A stretch of DNA of 41,196 bases from Paracoccaceae bacterium (GTDB lineage: Bacteria; Pseudomonadota; Alphaproteobacteria; Rhodobacterales; Rhodobacteraceae). The DNA lies in contig JAGRMG010000234.1 of NCBI GenBank assembly GCA_020441385.1, positions 1-41,196 of the forward strand, in the 5' to 3' direction. A model generated the notes under the pieces. That model was not told the origin of the DNA. It did no database searches and saw only the letters and a program-made list of their open reading frames with translations. The translations under genes and the position numbers were made by a program. How positions within the stretch are numbered: the stretch's first letter is position 1; every line of letters starts with the position of its first letter. Positions 16,708 to 24,645 of the stretch are shown piece after piece.

Positions 16708-16983
16708 ATGTCCATCGTTTCCGCCATCGTGCTGTATCTGGTGCTGTGGTTCCTGACATTCCTGGTCGCGATCCCGATCCGGCTGAAGACCCAGGGCGAG
16801 GCGGGCAAGGTGGTGCCGGGCACCCATGCCGGTGCGCCCGAGGTCCACAACCTGAAGAAAAAGGCGGTCATCACGACGCTGGTGGCGCTGGCGCTGTGGG
16901 CCGCGATCGCGGCGATCGTCCTGTCGGGCATCGTCACCGTGGAAGACATCGACATTCGCGGCCGGCTGTCGCGCGACTACTGA
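16708..16983 (+). CDS. DUF1467 family membrane protein
   Basis: A 91-residue protein with two transmembrane helices (about 3-22 and 52-75) and a conserved loop between them (RLKTQGEAGKVVPGTHAGAPE). These features match DUF1467, a short inner-membrane family of unknown role in alphaproteobacteria. It is probably cotranscribed with mce, and its stop is 6 bases from the convergent rRNA methyltransferase gene. Confidence 0.85.
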   Translation: MSIVSAIVLYLVLWFLTFLVAIPIRLKTQGEAGKVVPGTHAGAPEVHNLKKKAVITTLVALALWAAIAAIVLSGIVTVEDIDIRGRLSRDY

Positions 16984-16989
16984 GACCGC

Positions 16990-18120
16990 TCAGCCCAGCG
17001 GGCCGGTACGGTAAAGCCTGATCGTCAGCCCGCCATGGGGTATCGGCGGGCCCGGCGGGTCGAAAGGCAGGCCGGTGGCGTGGGCCAGGGCCGCATCGCT
17101 TGTCACCAGACCGACACGCCAGCCGGCAAACCGGCCAAGCAATGCCTTGCCGAGCGCGCCGTAAAGCGCATGGAGCGGCTTCCTGTTGCCGATCCGCCCG
17201 CCATAGGGCGGGTTCACCATGACCAGTCCGGGCGGGCCGTCGGGCGGGTTCAGGTCGCTGACCGGCTGGCAACGGAATTCGGCCAGATGCGCGACCCCGG
17301 CCCGCCCGGCGTTGTCGCGGCTCATCGCGATGGCGCCGGCGTCGCGGTCAAAGCCGTAAAAGCGGGTGCCGGGGGCCGGCGCGTTCGATGCCTCGGCCAT
17401 GGCCCTGTCGCGCATCGCCTGCCAGGCGGGCGCGTCGAACCCGGCCAGCCGCTCGAAGGCGAACCCGCGCGAGCGGCCGGGCGGCAGCGCGGCGGCGATC
17501 TCGGCGGCCTCGATGGGGAAGGTGCCCGACCCGCACATCGGATCGACCAGGGGTTCGCCGCCTTCAAACCCGCACAGGTGAAGGAAGGCGGCCGCCATCG
17601 TCTCGCGAAGCGGCGCCTTGCCCACCGCCTGCTTGTGGCCGCGCCGGTGCAGCGCCTCGCCCGAGGTGTCGACGCTGAGCGTGCAGAGATCGTCCTCGAT
17701 CCGGGCCTTGATCTGCACCCGGGCATCGGCCGCCAGCGGTGCGCCCAGGGTCTCTGAAATCGCCGTCTCGATGCGCTGCCGGGCGGCGCCGGCGTGGTAG
17801 ATCCGCGATCCCTTGCAGGTTGCCTCGACGCGCACGGGTTCATCGGCGCGCAGCACGCCGGCCCAGTCGACCCTGCGCGCCCGCTTGTCGAGCTGCGCCA
17901 GGTGGAGGGCGCGGAAGGCGCCGATCCGGGCCAGCACGCGGCTGGCGGTGCGCAGGTGCAGATTGGCCTGCCAGACCTGCGCCCATCGGCCGGTGAAGAG
18001 GACGCCGCCGGGCACCGGCGCGGCGCCGGAAAACCCCAGCGCACGGGCCTCTTGGGCCAGCACCGTTTCCAGGCCGGGCAGGGTGGCGAGAAAGATCTCG
18101 AAGCTGTGATTGCCGCTCAT
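16990..18120 (-). CDS. RlmL-type class I SAM-dependent rRNA methyltransferase
   Basis: This 376-residue protein has an N-terminal THUMP RNA-binding domain (about 40-150) and a C-terminal Rossmann methyltransferase. The SAM motif is VDPMCGSGTFPIEAAEIA, and the catalytic NPPY motif is VNPPYGGRIG. It resembles the N-terminal half of E. coli RlmL, which makes m2G2445 in 23S rRNA; the E. coli protein is fused to a second methyltransferase that is absent here. The start MSGNHSFEIFLA matches the family opening. It converges on the DUF1467 gene and diverges from the hydrolase gene. Confidence 0.88.
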   Translation of the reverse strand: MSGNHSFEIFLATLPGLETVLAQEARALGFSGAAPVPGGVLFTGRWAQVWQANLHLRTASRVLARIGAFRALHLAQLDKRARRVDWAGVLRADEPVRVEATCKGSRIYHAGAARQRIETAISETLGAPLAADARVQIKARIEDDLCTLSVDTSGEALHRRGHKQAVGKAPLRETMAAAFLHLCGFEGGEPLVDPMCGSGTFPIEAAEIAAALPPGRSRGFAFERLAGFDAPAWQAMRDRAMAEASNAPAPGTRFYGFDRDAGAIAMSRDNAGRAGVAHLAEFRCQPVSDLNPPDGPPGLVMVNPPYGGRIGNRKPLHALYGALGKALLGRFAGWRVGLVTSDAALAHATGLPFDPPGPPIPHGGLTIRLYRTGPLG

Positions 18121-18259
18121 GGCGCGTGCATAGCCCCAAACCCGGGCCGGGGCGACCGGTTTTGTCGTGTCCTGCGCAACCGCGCGGCCGGGGCGGTGCC
18201 TGCCGCGCGGCTTTCGCGTTTGGGCTGGCCGCTGACGGGCGGCCGCGCTATCAGGGGCC

Positions 18260-19018
18260 ATGCTGAACCGCATCGTTCACGGAGAACCCACGGACCGCCC
18301 GCCGCTCGTCATCGCGCACGGGTTGTTCGGATCGGGGCGCAACTGGGGGGTGATCGCCCGGCGCCTGTCGGACCAGCGCCAGGTGATCGCGGTGGACATG
18401 CGCAACCACGGCGCCAGCGCCTGGAGCGGGCGGCACGACTATCCGGCGATGGCCGACGATCTGGCCGAGGTGATCGGCGCCGCCGGCGGTGTGGCCGATG
18501 TCAGCGGTCATTCGATGGGCGGCAAGGCGGCGATGATGCTGGCCCTGCGCCACCCGGATCTGGTGCGCCGTCTCGTGGTGGCCGATATCGCGCCGGTGGC
18601 CTATGCGCATTCGCAGATGCCCATGATCGCGGCGATGCGGGCGGTCGACCTGTCGGCGCTCGCGCGCAGGTCCGACGCCGAGGAGCAACTGGCCGCGCAG
18701 GGGGTGGAGCGGGCGTTGCAGAGCTTCTTCACCCAGTCGCTCGACCTGGCCGAACGGCGCTGGCGGCTGAACCTCGATGCGCTGGAGGCGGAGATGGACA
18801 AGATCATGGGCTTTCCCCGCACCGAGGCGCGCTGGACCGGCCCGGCGCTGTTTCTTTCGGGGGGCGATTCCGACTATGTGCGCCGCGAACACCGGCCCGC
18901 GATCAAGGCGCTGTTTCCCGCCGCGCGGTTTGCCCGCATTCCGGGGGCGGGGCATTGGCTGCACGCCGACCGCCCGCGGGAATTCGAGGGTGCCGTGCGC
19001 GCCTTCCTGAACGCCTGA
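18260..19018 (+). CDS. Alpha/beta hydrolase (YbfF-like esterase)
   Basis: This 252-residue protein has an alpha/beta hydrolase fold. The oxyanion region is VIAHGLFGSGRNW, the nucleophile is S85 in the GHSMGG elbow, and the catalytic histidine is in GAGHWLHADRP near the C-terminus. The pattern DMRNHGASAW resembles E. coli YbfF, an esterase for acyl-CoA or short esters in vitro. The natural substrate is unknown. A GGCCGC-TGACGG-GCGGCC hairpin lies just upstream (18227-18244). Confidence 0.88.
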   Translation: MLNRIVHGEPTDRPPLVIAHGLFGSGRNWGVIARRLSDQRQVIAVDMRNHGASAWSGRHDYPAMADDLAEVIGAAGGVADVSGHSMGGKAAMMLALRHPDLVRRLVVADIAPVAYAHSQMPMIAAMRAVDLSALARRSDAEEQLAAQGVERALQSFFTQSLDLAERRWRLNLDALEAEMDKIMGFPRTEARWTGPALFLSGGDSDYVRREHRPAIKALFPAARFARIPGAGHWLHADRPREFEGAVRAFLNA

Positions 19019-19103
19019 GCGGCGATCGGGCCGCGGAAGCGGGGCTGGACAAGAGCGGCGCGCGACCGCTAATCCGTTCGGGGGCAAGACGGGGAAACAG
19101 GCA

Positions 19104-19478
19104 ATGTCCGATCAGCAGCGTATCGCCGAGGATATCGCGCAGATCGCGGTGCTGTTGCGCGGCCGTCTGGGTGCGGGCGGCACGACGCTGGCGGGGTCGC
19201 TGCGCCGGGCGCGCCACCGGCTGCCGCGCGGACTTCGCGCGCCCGCCCGGCGGCTGGCCGAGGCGGAACCGCTGGCGGCGCATCCAAGGCTGCGCCTGAC
19301 GCTGGACGCTGCGGCGCTGGGCGAGGATGCGAGGCGGCTGCGCGCGCATCTCGAAGCGGTCGACCTGGCCGACCGGCGCCGCGGCTGGTGGCTGGGCATG
19401 CTGGGCGCGCTGGCCTTCAACATGCTGGCGCTGGTGGCGCTGCTGATCGTCGTGCTGAGATGGCGCGGGCTGATCTGA
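19104..19478 (+). CDS. Hypothetical protein with C-terminal membrane anchor
   Basis: This 124-residue protein has a basic, arginine- and alanine-rich helical region and one strong transmembrane helix near the C-terminus (about 96-117, LGMLGALAFNMLALVALLIVVL). The soluble part would face the cytosol. The start ATG follows AAGACGGGGAAACAGGCA. No family is recognised. It lies 85 bases after the hydrolase gene and may be cotranscribed with it. Confidence 0.6.
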   Translation: MSDQQRIAEDIAQIAVLLRGRLGAGGTTLAGSLRRARHRLPRGLRAPARRLAEAEPLAAHPRLRLTLDAAALGEDARRLRAHLEAVDLADRRRGWWLGMLGALAFNMLALVALLIVVLRWRGLI

Positions 19479-19735
19479 ACATTCGTTGCGACGCTCGGCC
19501 GGTTTGCGCCCATGGGCTTGCCGGCGATGGCGGCGGCGTTGCGTTCGCGACCACGGGCGCGGATGGCGTCGTCTGGCCCGGCATCGGCCCGGTTGTGCAT
19601 GGTGCCGCGTTCGCCCGCATCCCCCTTGTCGCGCGGCGAGACCGTGAACCCCCTGAAATCAATGGCGATGCTTCGCCGGCGGGCCTCCAACATGTCCGGG
19701 GCACGACCAGGGCAAGCCCCGCAATCGCTCGCGGA

Positions 19736-20686
19736 TCAGGACGGCGTGCCGAGATCGGCAAGAAACGCCTTTGCATAATCGACAAAGCACGTCCGGGCCG
19801 CGGATTGGTGAACCCGGCGATCGACGATCATCGCGAATTCCTCCGTCGGGGCGGGAAGCCGCGCCTCGACCGCATGGAAGACGAGCCGGTCGTTCGGGAT
19901 GGTGCCTGACGCTCCGGGATATTCGGGCTGGAAGATGACGAATTGCCCGCCGAGCGCCAGCCGCTGCAACAGGCTGAAGGAATTCGTCTCGATGCACCGC
20001 GGCCAGCGTGCGCCCGCGCGGGTCGATACCGTCTCGAGCTCCTGACGGATGTTGGTGGACGGTGACAACAGGGCGACGCTGTAATCCAGGCAATCCTCAA
20101 AGTCGATCTTGCCCCGATCCGCCAGCGGATGATCGCGGGATACGACGATCCGGGTGGGGCAATGCAAGGTGAACAGCCGCGCGAGAATGTCCTCGTCGGC
20201 GATCCCGAAGGTGAACCCGATGTCGGCGTCGCCGCTGCGCACGTTGCGCGCGACCTCCTGCGCGGCGGCCACGCTGGCGATCACGCGAATGCCGGGATAT
20301 TGCCGCGAAAACCCGCTCAGCAGATCGGCGAAGGCATGGTTGGCAAAGCTGTCGACGGTGGCGATGCGCAGGGTGCCGGTATAGTTGCCCGACAGCGCGC
20401 TGATCCTGTTGACCGCGTCATCCAGCGTATCGTTCACGTCATTGCAATAATCCAGCAGCGCGCCCCCCGCGGGCGACAACCGCAGCGTATTGCCGAGGTT
20501 GTAGAACAACGGCACGTCCAGCCGCGCCTGAAGCAGTTGAATCTGGCGGCTGACGGCAGAGGGCGAAACGTTCAGCTGGCGCGAGGCTTCGCGGATCGAG
20601 CCGACGGTGGCGACCCGCACGAAATAGTGCAGCGCGCGGGAAAACACCGCCTGGGACACGAGCGTGGTGGAAAGCTGCTGTGGCAT
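19736..20686 (-). CDS. LysR-type transcriptional regulator
   Basis: A 316-residue LysR-family regulator. The winged helix-turn-helix covers about residues 18-77 (HYFVRVATVGSIREASRQLN, then SPSAVSRQIQLLQARL). The rest is a periplasmic-binding-protein-like effector domain starting at GTLRIATVDSF. It diverges from the ABC importer operon across 127 bases, the usual place for a LysR regulator of that operon, so it probably controls the 13-kb cluster in response to its substrate or an intermediate. The start MPQQLSTT is chosen for its distance to the helix-turn-helix; the open frame continues upstream through the promoter region. Confidence 0.93.
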   Translation of the reverse strand: MPQQLSTTLVSQAVFSRALHYFVRVATVGSIREASRQLNVSPSAVSRQIQLLQARLDVPLFYNLGNTLRLSPAGGALLDYCNDVNDTLDDAVNRISALSGNYTGTLRIATVDSFANHAFADLLSGFSRQYPGIRVIASVAAAQEVARNVRSGDADIGFTFGIADEDILARLFTLHCPTRIVVSRDHPLADRGKIDFEDCLDYSVALLSPSTNIRQELETVSTRAGARWPRCIETNSFSLLQRLALGGQFVIFQPEYPGASGTIPNDRLVFHAVEARLPAPTEEFAMIVDRRVHQSAARTCFVDYAKAFLADLGTPS

Positions 20687-20766
20687 GACCGGGTGTGGGC
20701 CTTCGAGCGGTGTTCTGATTTTCGCAACGAAGTGTGGATCATTTGGCGCTTTTTGCAACTCACGTT

Positions 20767-20787
20767 TTGCCACAGCCTGAGGGGCAA
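20767..20787. promoter_or_regulatory. Candidate LysR operator
   Basis: The inverted repeat TTGCC-N11-GGCAA lies between the divergent LysR gene and the ABC operon, ending 27 bases before the operon start codon. It is an interrupted dyad of the size LysR proteins bind, although it is not the textbook T-N11-A form. A smaller dyad, TTCG-CAA-CGAA, occurs further toward the LysR gene. Confidence 0.4.
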
Positions 20788-20813
20788 TCCGAGTCTGCTG
20801 GAGGATGTGCCGC

Positions 20814-21569
20814 GTGTCCGTGCCTGTTGTGATCCGCAAGATCGGCCGCGCCTACGGTGCGATGCAGGCGCTTGCGGATGTCGATCTGGAGATCGGGGCG
20901 GGCGAATTCGTTTCCTTTGTCGGCCCGTCGGGCTGTGGCAAGACGACATTGCTGCGGATCGTGGCGGACCTTGAAAAGCCGACATCCGGCGAGGTGAAGA
21001 TCGGCGGCGCTAACCCCAAGGAGGTTCGGAGGCAGAAGAAGCTGGGCCTGGTATCGCAGCGCCCGGCGGTCCTGCCGTGGAAACGGGCGCTGGACGATGT
21101 GAAATTCACCCAGAAGATCACCCAGCGTGTCGGCTATCCGGCGGATCAGCTGCTGCGCGACTTCGGCCTTGAGGGCCATGAGCGCAAGAAGCCCGGCCAG
21201 CTGTCCGGCGGCATGTTGCAACGGGTGAACTGCGCCAGCGCCATTGCCCATGACCCCGAACTGCTGCTGATGGACGAACCGTTTTCCGCGCTGGACGAGA
21301 TGAAGCGCGAGGAAATGGGCGAGTGGTTCGCGCGCGAACTCGAGACGCGCCCGCGAACGGTCCTGTTCGTGACGCATCACATCGACGAGGCGGTGCTGCT
21401 GTCGGACCGGGTCGTCGTCTTTTCCGCGTCGCCCGGCCGGGTGTATGAAATCGTTGCGATCGGCGCGCCCCGCCCGCGCGACCGGTCGTTTCGCGAATCC
21501 AGGATCTTCATCGAAACCACGGCGCGGCTGCGCAAGATGCTGTTCCAGGATCTGGAGGCGGGCAGATGA
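20814..21569 (+). CDS. ABC importer ATPase (NitT/TauT type)
   Basis: This 251-residue ATP-binding subunit energises the importer formed with the next two genes. Walker A is GPSGCGKTT, the signature is LSGGMLQRV, Walker B is LLLMDEPFSALDE, and the switch histidine is in VLFVTHHIDEA. These fit the nitrate/sulfonate/taurine family. The GTG at 20814 is preferred: the GGAGG ribosome site abuts the ATG at 20805 (no spacing) but is 9 bases from this GTG. Its end overlaps the permease start by 4 bases (ATGA). Confidence 0.93.
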   Translation: MSVPVVIRKIGRAYGAMQALADVDLEIGAGEFVSFVGPSGCGKTTLLRIVADLEKPTSGEVKIGGANPKEVRRQKKLGLVSQRPAVLPWKRALDDVKFTQKITQRVGYPADQLLRDFGLEGHERKKPGQLSGGMLQRVNCASAIAHDPELLLMDEPFSALDEMKREEMGEWFARELETRPRTVLFVTHHIDEAVLLSDRVVVFSASPGRVYEIVAIGAPRPRDRSFRESRIFIETTARLRKMLFQDLEAGR

Positions 21570-22357
21570 GCGAGCGCCGCGGCAAGCGCGCCGGCGCGAT
21601 GGGTGCCGTCGCCTCGACGGCCTTCAAGGTTCTGCTGCCGGTGCTGTCCATCTTCGGGCTGTGGTATCTGGTGATCTACACGTCGGAACTGCCCCGCTTC
21701 GTGATCCCGGATCCGAAGATGGTGCTGCTTTCGCTGGTCGAGAACCGGGCGCTGATCGCCGAACAATTCATGCACACGCTCAAGGTCGCGGGGGCGGGGT
21801 TCCTGCTGTCCAATGTCCTGGGCATCGGCCTGGCGATGCTGTTCGTCTCGCTGCCGGTCAGCCGCAATGCCATCATGCCCGCCGCGATCACGATCAGGAA
21901 CGTCCCCTATGTGATCATCGTGACCGTGCTTGCGCTGGCGATGGGCGACGGTTTTGCCACCAAGGTGACGGTGGTGACGCTGGCCGGGTTCTTTCCGGTG
22001 CTGGTCAACACCTATCGCGGATTGCGGGCGGTGGATCCCATCGTGCTGGATCGGATGCGAATCCTCGATGCGTCGCTGTGGGAGGTGTTCGTCAAGGTGC
22101 GGCTGCCCTATTCGATCCCCTTCATCGTCGCGGCGCAGGAAATCACCGGCAGCGCCAGCATCGTGATCGCGATTGCCGTCGAATGGATGATCTCGCGGAC
22201 CGGGCTGGGCTATGTCATCAACCAGGGCATGATGGCCTATGAAGGCGAACTGGTCTATGCGGTCGCGCTGGTCGCGGCCGTGTTCTCCTTCGTGGTCTAC
22301 AGCGTCATCCACTATCTCGGGCAAAGGCTGAACTGGGCGGAATCGAACGATCCGTGA
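21566..22357 (+). CDS. ABC importer permease (NitT/TauT type)
   Basis: This 263-residue inner-membrane protein has about six transmembrane helices and the EAA-type cytosolic loop (WEVFVKVRLPYSIPFIVAA) that contacts the ATPase. It belongs with BinPDT1-type permeases of nitrate, taurine or pyrimidine-precursor importers. It overlaps the ATPase gene by 4 bases and precedes the binding protein by 70 bases. Confidence 0.93.
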   Translation: MSERRGKRAGAMGAVASTAFKVLLPVLSIFGLWYLVIYTSELPRFVIPDPKMVLLSLVENRALIAEQFMHTLKVAGAGFLLSNVLGIGLAMLFVSLPVSRNAIMPAAITIRNVPYVIIVTVLALAMGDGFATKVTVVTLAGFFPVLVNTYRGLRAVDPIVLDRMRILDASLWEVFVKVRLPYSIPFIVAAQEITGSASIVIAIAVEWMISRTGLGYVINQGMMAYEGELVYAVALVAAVFSFVVYSVIHYLGQRLNWAESNDP

Positions 22358-22387
22358 ATCGGCCGGTCCGTGGAAATAAACCTTAAC

Positions 22388-22403
22388 GGGGCCTGCGCGC
22401 CCC
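22388..22403 (+). other. Intercistronic hairpin before the binding-protein gene
   Basis: GGGGC-CTGCGC-GCCCC forms a 5-bp stem just upstream of the ribosome site of the substrate-binding protein. Such hairpins can protect the downstream message and raise the level of the binding protein relative to the membrane parts. Confidence 0.35.
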
Positions 22404-22427
22404 ACATGCAGGAAGGGGAAAATCGAG

Positions 22428-23471
22428 ATGTTCACCAAACGGTCCGTGATGGCGGGCGCAATGGCCGCCGTGATGTCGCTGCCGCTGGCGGGGGCGGCGT
22501 TGGCGCAGGATCTGCAAGAGGTCAAGATCGCCCTGGGGTGGTTCCGCAACGGCCAGTATGCCGCGCTGATGGCCGCCGATGTCGAAGGCTACTTCAAGGA
22601 CGAGGGCATCGCCATCGAATTGCTGGACGGCGGGCCGGGCAAGAATCCGATCGCGATCGTCGGGGTCGGTCAGGCCGATTTCGGGGTGGTGTTCGGGACC
22701 AGCGTGTTCCGCGCGCGGCTGGCCTCGACCCCCGTTGACCTCACCGCCGTCGGCGCGATGATCCAGGGCGGGCCCTATGCCTATATCCGGCTGGCCGACA
22801 AGGGCGCGCCCGAACCCACGCCCAAGGACATGGAAGGCAAGCGGATCGGGATCCAGTCCGACGGCGAGGTGTTTCTCAAGGCGTTCGCGGCCGCCAACGA
22901 TGTGGATTACGACAGCCTTCAGGTCCAGATCGTCCAGGGCGGCGCCGAACCGCTTCTGACCGGGCAGGTCGATTACTTCTCGGGCTGGGTCACGAACCAG
23001 ACATTCCAGATCGAAACGGAAACCTCTGCCGAGGACGCGCCCGACAGCATCAGGGGCAAGATCTGGCAGGGCATGTTGCTGTCCGATTATGCGGTCAACT
23101 CCTATGGCGACGTGATCGTCACCCAGACCAGGACGGTCGAGGAAAACCCCGAACTGGTCGAAAAGGTCCTGCGAGCCGTTGCCAGGGGTCTGAAACTTGC
23201 CGAAGAGCAGCCCGAACATGTCGCCCAGATCGTCGCGGCCTATCCCGGGCAGCTGGATTCCGAGGAAAAGATGATCTGGCGCATGACCAGCGGCGTGCAG
23301 AACGGGCTGGCGAAAAGCGATGCCACCCGCGAACACGGATATCTGTGGATGGAGCCCGAAGTCTGGAAGGAATATCAGCAGTTCTATCTTGACACCGGCG
23401 AGATCGACCGCGTGATGGATCCTTCGGAATTCTCCACCAACGCGTTCAACCCGGGTATCAAGTCCGACTGA
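22428..23471 (+). CDS. ABC substrate-binding protein (NMT1/THI5-like)
   Basis: This 347-residue periplasmic protein starts with a signal peptide (MFTKRSVMAGAMAAVMSLPL) and a likely cleavage after ALA at about residue 26. The mature part has the NMT1/THI5-like pattern (ALGWFRNGQYAALMAADVEGYFKDEGI and VGVGQADFGVVFG). Relatives bind heteroaromatic or amine-type solutes such as thiamine precursors, nitrate or sulfonates. The operon suggests a nucleoside-like or thioether solute here, but the sequence does not show the ligand. A GGAAGGGG ribosome site precedes the ATG by 8 bases. Confidence 0.92.
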   Translation: MFTKRSVMAGAMAAVMSLPLAGAALAQDLQEVKIALGWFRNGQYAALMAADVEGYFKDEGIAIELLDGGPGKNPIAIVGVGQADFGVVFGTSVFRARLASTPVDLTAVGAMIQGGPYAYIRLADKGAPEPTPKDMEGKRIGIQSDGEVFLKAFAAANDVDYDSLQVQIVQGGAEPLLTGQVDYFSGWVTNQTFQIETETSAEDAPDSIRGKIWQGMLLSDYAVNSYGDVIVTQTRTVEENPELVEKVLRAVARGLKLAEEQPEHVAQIVAAYPGQLDSEEKMIWRMTSGVQNGLAKSDATREHGYLWMEPEVWKEYQQFYLDTGEIDRVMDPSEFSTNAFNPGIKSD

Positions 23472-23583
23472 TCGGGCCGCACGGCCGGTCATGAAGAGCA
23501 GTCTGGCATGCGCGCCTGCCGATCACAGCGTGTCGGCGCGCGTGCGATCCGCCCCTGAAACGATCCGATCCAAGGGAATCGCG

Positions 23584-24633
23584 ATGGCCATCGAAGTGAA
23601 CATGCCGACGCTGCACGACAAGAGCGTCCTGATCGAGGATCGCAAGGTTCGGATACTCGACCGCAGGGTCTTTCCCCTGCAGGTCGAATATGTCGAATGT
23701 TCCGCTGTCGAGGAGGTCGCCGTCGCCATCGAGGACATGGTCACGCAAAGCGGCGGACCCTACTACGCGGCAAGCGCCGGGCTGGTGCTGGCCGCTGCGG
23801 CGGCCGAGCCGCTTTCGGGAAGAGACGCGCGGCAAGCCTGTTTCGAGCGGGCCGCGCGGCGCCTGATCGCGACCCGTCCGACCAACAACATGATCCTGAC
23901 GGCAGTGAGCCGCGTGATGGATTCGGTTCCCGGCATCCTCGACCGCGACGACCTGGTCGCCGCGACCGAGCACCTGGTGCTGGACCTGTGGGCCGAACAC
24001 CGCGCGCAGGGCGTGTTTTTGGGCGAACACGCCGCCGGGCTGATCGCGGACGGCGACACGATCCTGACCCATTGCTGGGGTGAATCCACGATCATGGAAA
24101 CCGTCGCGGCGGCCCTTCGGCAGGGCAAGAAATTCCAGGTCATGTGCAGCGAAACCCGGCCATACCTTCAGGGCAGTCGCCTGACCGCCCACAGCGTCGG
24201 GGAAATGGGCGTCGCGGTCACCGTGATCACCGACAACATGGGCGCCGCCGCGATGGACGCGGGCAAGGTGTCGCGCCTGATGACGGCGGCGGACCGGATC
24301 ACCGGGGCGGGCCATGTCGTCAACAAGGTTGGCACATTGCAACTGGCCATCGCCGCGCGGCATTTCGGGATTCCCTTCACAGCGATGGTCAAGCGGCCCG
24401 ATTTCACCGCCATGACGCCGGCGGATGTGCCGATGGAGATGCGCGACCCCGACGAGGTGCTGCATTGCCTGGGCCGGCGCACCGCCTCGCCGCTGGCGCA
24501 GGGCTGGTATCCGGCCTTCGATGTCACGCCCCCCGAACTGGTCACGAACATCGCGACCTGCGAGGGTGTATTCGCACCGGGCGCGCTGCGCGCAGGACAT
24601 CGCGTCGGCTGCGCGGGTGCAGACAACGGATGA
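23584..24633 (+). CDS. MtnA-like sugar-1-phosphate isomerase, copy 1
   Basis: This 349-residue protein is a divergent member of the MtnA/eIF2B-alpha family, which turns 5-methylthioribose 1-phosphate (or related ribose 1-phosphates) into the ribulose form. Family marks are ETRPYLQG, VITDNM, and AADRITGAGHVVNKVGT. By alignment to Bacillus MtnA the catalytic cysteine is C164 (LTHCWGEST) and the aspartate is D237. The usual THCNxG becomes THCWGE, and NGD before NKxGT becomes AGH, so the substrate may differ. The ATG at 23584 is preferred for its AAGGGA ribosome site; an in-frame ATG at 23491 exists. A paralogue lies at 31480. Confidence 0.75.
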   Translation: MAIEVNMPTLHDKSVLIEDRKVRILDRRVFPLQVEYVECSAVEEVAVAIEDMVTQSGGPYYAASAGLVLAAAAAEPLSGRDARQACFERAARRLIATRPTNNMILTAVSRVMDSVPGILDRDDLVAATEHLVLDLWAEHRAQGVFLGEHAAGLIADGDTILTHCWGESTIMETVAAALRQGKKFQVMCSETRPYLQGSRLTAHSVGEMGVAVTVITDNMGAAAMDAGKVSRLMTAADRITGAGHVVNKVGTLQLAIAARHFGIPFTAMVKRPDFTAMTPADVPMEMRDPDEVLHCLGRRTASPLAQGWYPAFDVTPPELVTNIATCEGVFAPGALRAGHRVGCAGADNG

Positions 24634-24645
24634 AAGGGACGGCAG

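Noticed and set aside
19479..19735. Possible gene remnant between the small membrane protein and the LysR gene
   Set aside because: Both strands have short open frames, but none has a ribosome site, recognisable family pattern or codon bias like the neighbours; left as non-coding.
23491..23583. Earlier ATG for the first MtnA-like gene
   Set aside because: It would add 31 residues without family similarity, and its ribosome site is poorer than the AAGGGA before 23584.
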